Below are positions 63,830-64,000 of a DNA stretch of 64,000 nt, one piece after another. The notes beneath the pieces are model-generated. The model saw only the letters and a list, made by a program, of their open reading frames with translations, was not told the origin of the DNA and searched no databases. How positions within the stretch are numbered: position 1 is the stretch's first letter; the number at the start of each line of letters is the position of its first letter. Origin of the DNA: Rhodococcus koreensis (GTDB taxonomy: Bacteria; Actinomycetota; Actinomycetes; Mycobacteriales; Mycobacteriaceae); NCBI RefSeq assembly GCF_900105905.1, contig NZ_FNSV01000005.1, positions 7,316,001 through 7,380,000 of the forward strand, written 5' to 3'. Both the position numbers and the translations under genes were made by a program.

Positions 63830-64000
63830 AGATGTCGGCACTATCTGCTGATCTCGACGTCCAGAAATTGTTCGGCACGGTGAATTTCATCGCGGGGGAG
63901 TGGGTGGCTGCGACATCGGGGCGCACCCGCGACTGCATCGACCCGGCAACCGGCAACGTGATCGCCACCGTCGACGAGGCGTCGCCCGAAGACGCCGGGC
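63826..64000 (+). CDS. Aldehyde dehydrogenase, probable betaine aldehyde dehydrogenase (3' end outside window)
   Basis: Only the first 58 codons are present. They read as an ALDH N-terminus: FGTVNFIAGEWVAATSGRTRD, then CIDPATGNVIATVDEASPED, which begins the NAD-binding domain. The ATG at 63826 overlaps the transporter stop by 4 bases. From the operon, oxidation of betaine aldehyde to glycine betaine is the most likely reaction. The active-site Cys and Glu lie beyond the window, so this cannot be checked here. Confidence 0.8.
   Translation, partial: MKMSALSADLDVQKLFGTVNFIAGEWVAATSGRTRDCIDPATGNVIATVDEASPEDAG

Overview
The window looks like a chromosomal segment of a high-GC mycolate actinobacterium, most likely Rhodococcus of the jostii/opacus type. 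This rests on strong GC codon bias, GTG starts with ATGA/GTGA operon overlaps, and actinobacterial markers: a PknK-type kinase-ATPase fusion, an MTB12-like lipoprotein, a CtpI-like giant P-type ATPase and an actinobacterial RecBCD. The assignment comes from protein character only; no database search was made. No rRNA, tRNA, CRISPR array, transposase or phage gene was recognised.

Region A (1-12149) is a catabolic cluster. It holds a 4Fe-4S/FMN/FAD ene-reductase (cut by the window edge), an aldo/keto reductase, a Gfo/Idh/MocA dehydrogenase, a KstD-like flavoprotein, a sugar-isomerase-type TIM barrel, a LysR regulator, an MHS transporter, an aromatic-hydroxylase-type flavoprotein and a one-piece dihydroxyacetone kinase. 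The mix suggests oxidation of an alicyclic polyol or keto acid to an aromatic that is then hydroxylated; the substrate is unknown. Region B (12275-20475) holds a RAMA-domain protein, a roughly 1500-residue P-type ATPase flanked by two small related membrane proteins, an MTB12-like lipoprotein, an ANTAR-only protein and a GIY-YIG protein. Region C (20593-29023) is recC-recB-recD. Region D (28941-30600) holds DoxX, DUF4188 and pentapeptide-repeat proteins.

Region E (30818-63999+) is the most coherent part: an island for N-methylated glycine compounds. An NCS1 permease and a PuuE-like polysaccharide-deacetylase-fold hydrolase lie divergent from a PucR regulator. They are followed by an MHS transporter, creatinase and an IclR regulator. 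After the pknK gene come sdaA with a GcvH-like gene, and then a long minus-strand operon glyA-soxB-soxD-soxA-soxG-folP-pabC. A GntR regulator, purU, dimethylglycine oxidase, two IclR regulators, a Rieske ferredoxin and its reductase, a Rieske oxygenase (probable glycine-betaine monooxygenase), a BCCT transporter and the start of a (betaine) aldehyde dehydrogenase complete it. Together these can take betaine aldehyde or glycine betaine, and creatine, to sarcosine, glycine, serine and pyruvate. One-carbon units are loaded on tetrahydrofolate, PurU recycles the folate, and FolP/PabC may supply it.

Four promoters in the island (gcvH-like/sdaA, glyA-sox, purU, dimethylglycine oxidase) carry the same palindrome, TGATATATCA, once with one mismatch. 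This points to a local regulon, most simply under the GntR/FCD protein encoded at 52901. The most unusual items are this regulon, the GcvH-like protein whose lipoyl lysine is replaced by arginine, the possible PuuE-type replacement for creatininase, the degenerate second ATPase-like half inside the P-type ATPase, and a mobile-looking palindromic repeat that has become coding sequence at the end of one gene.
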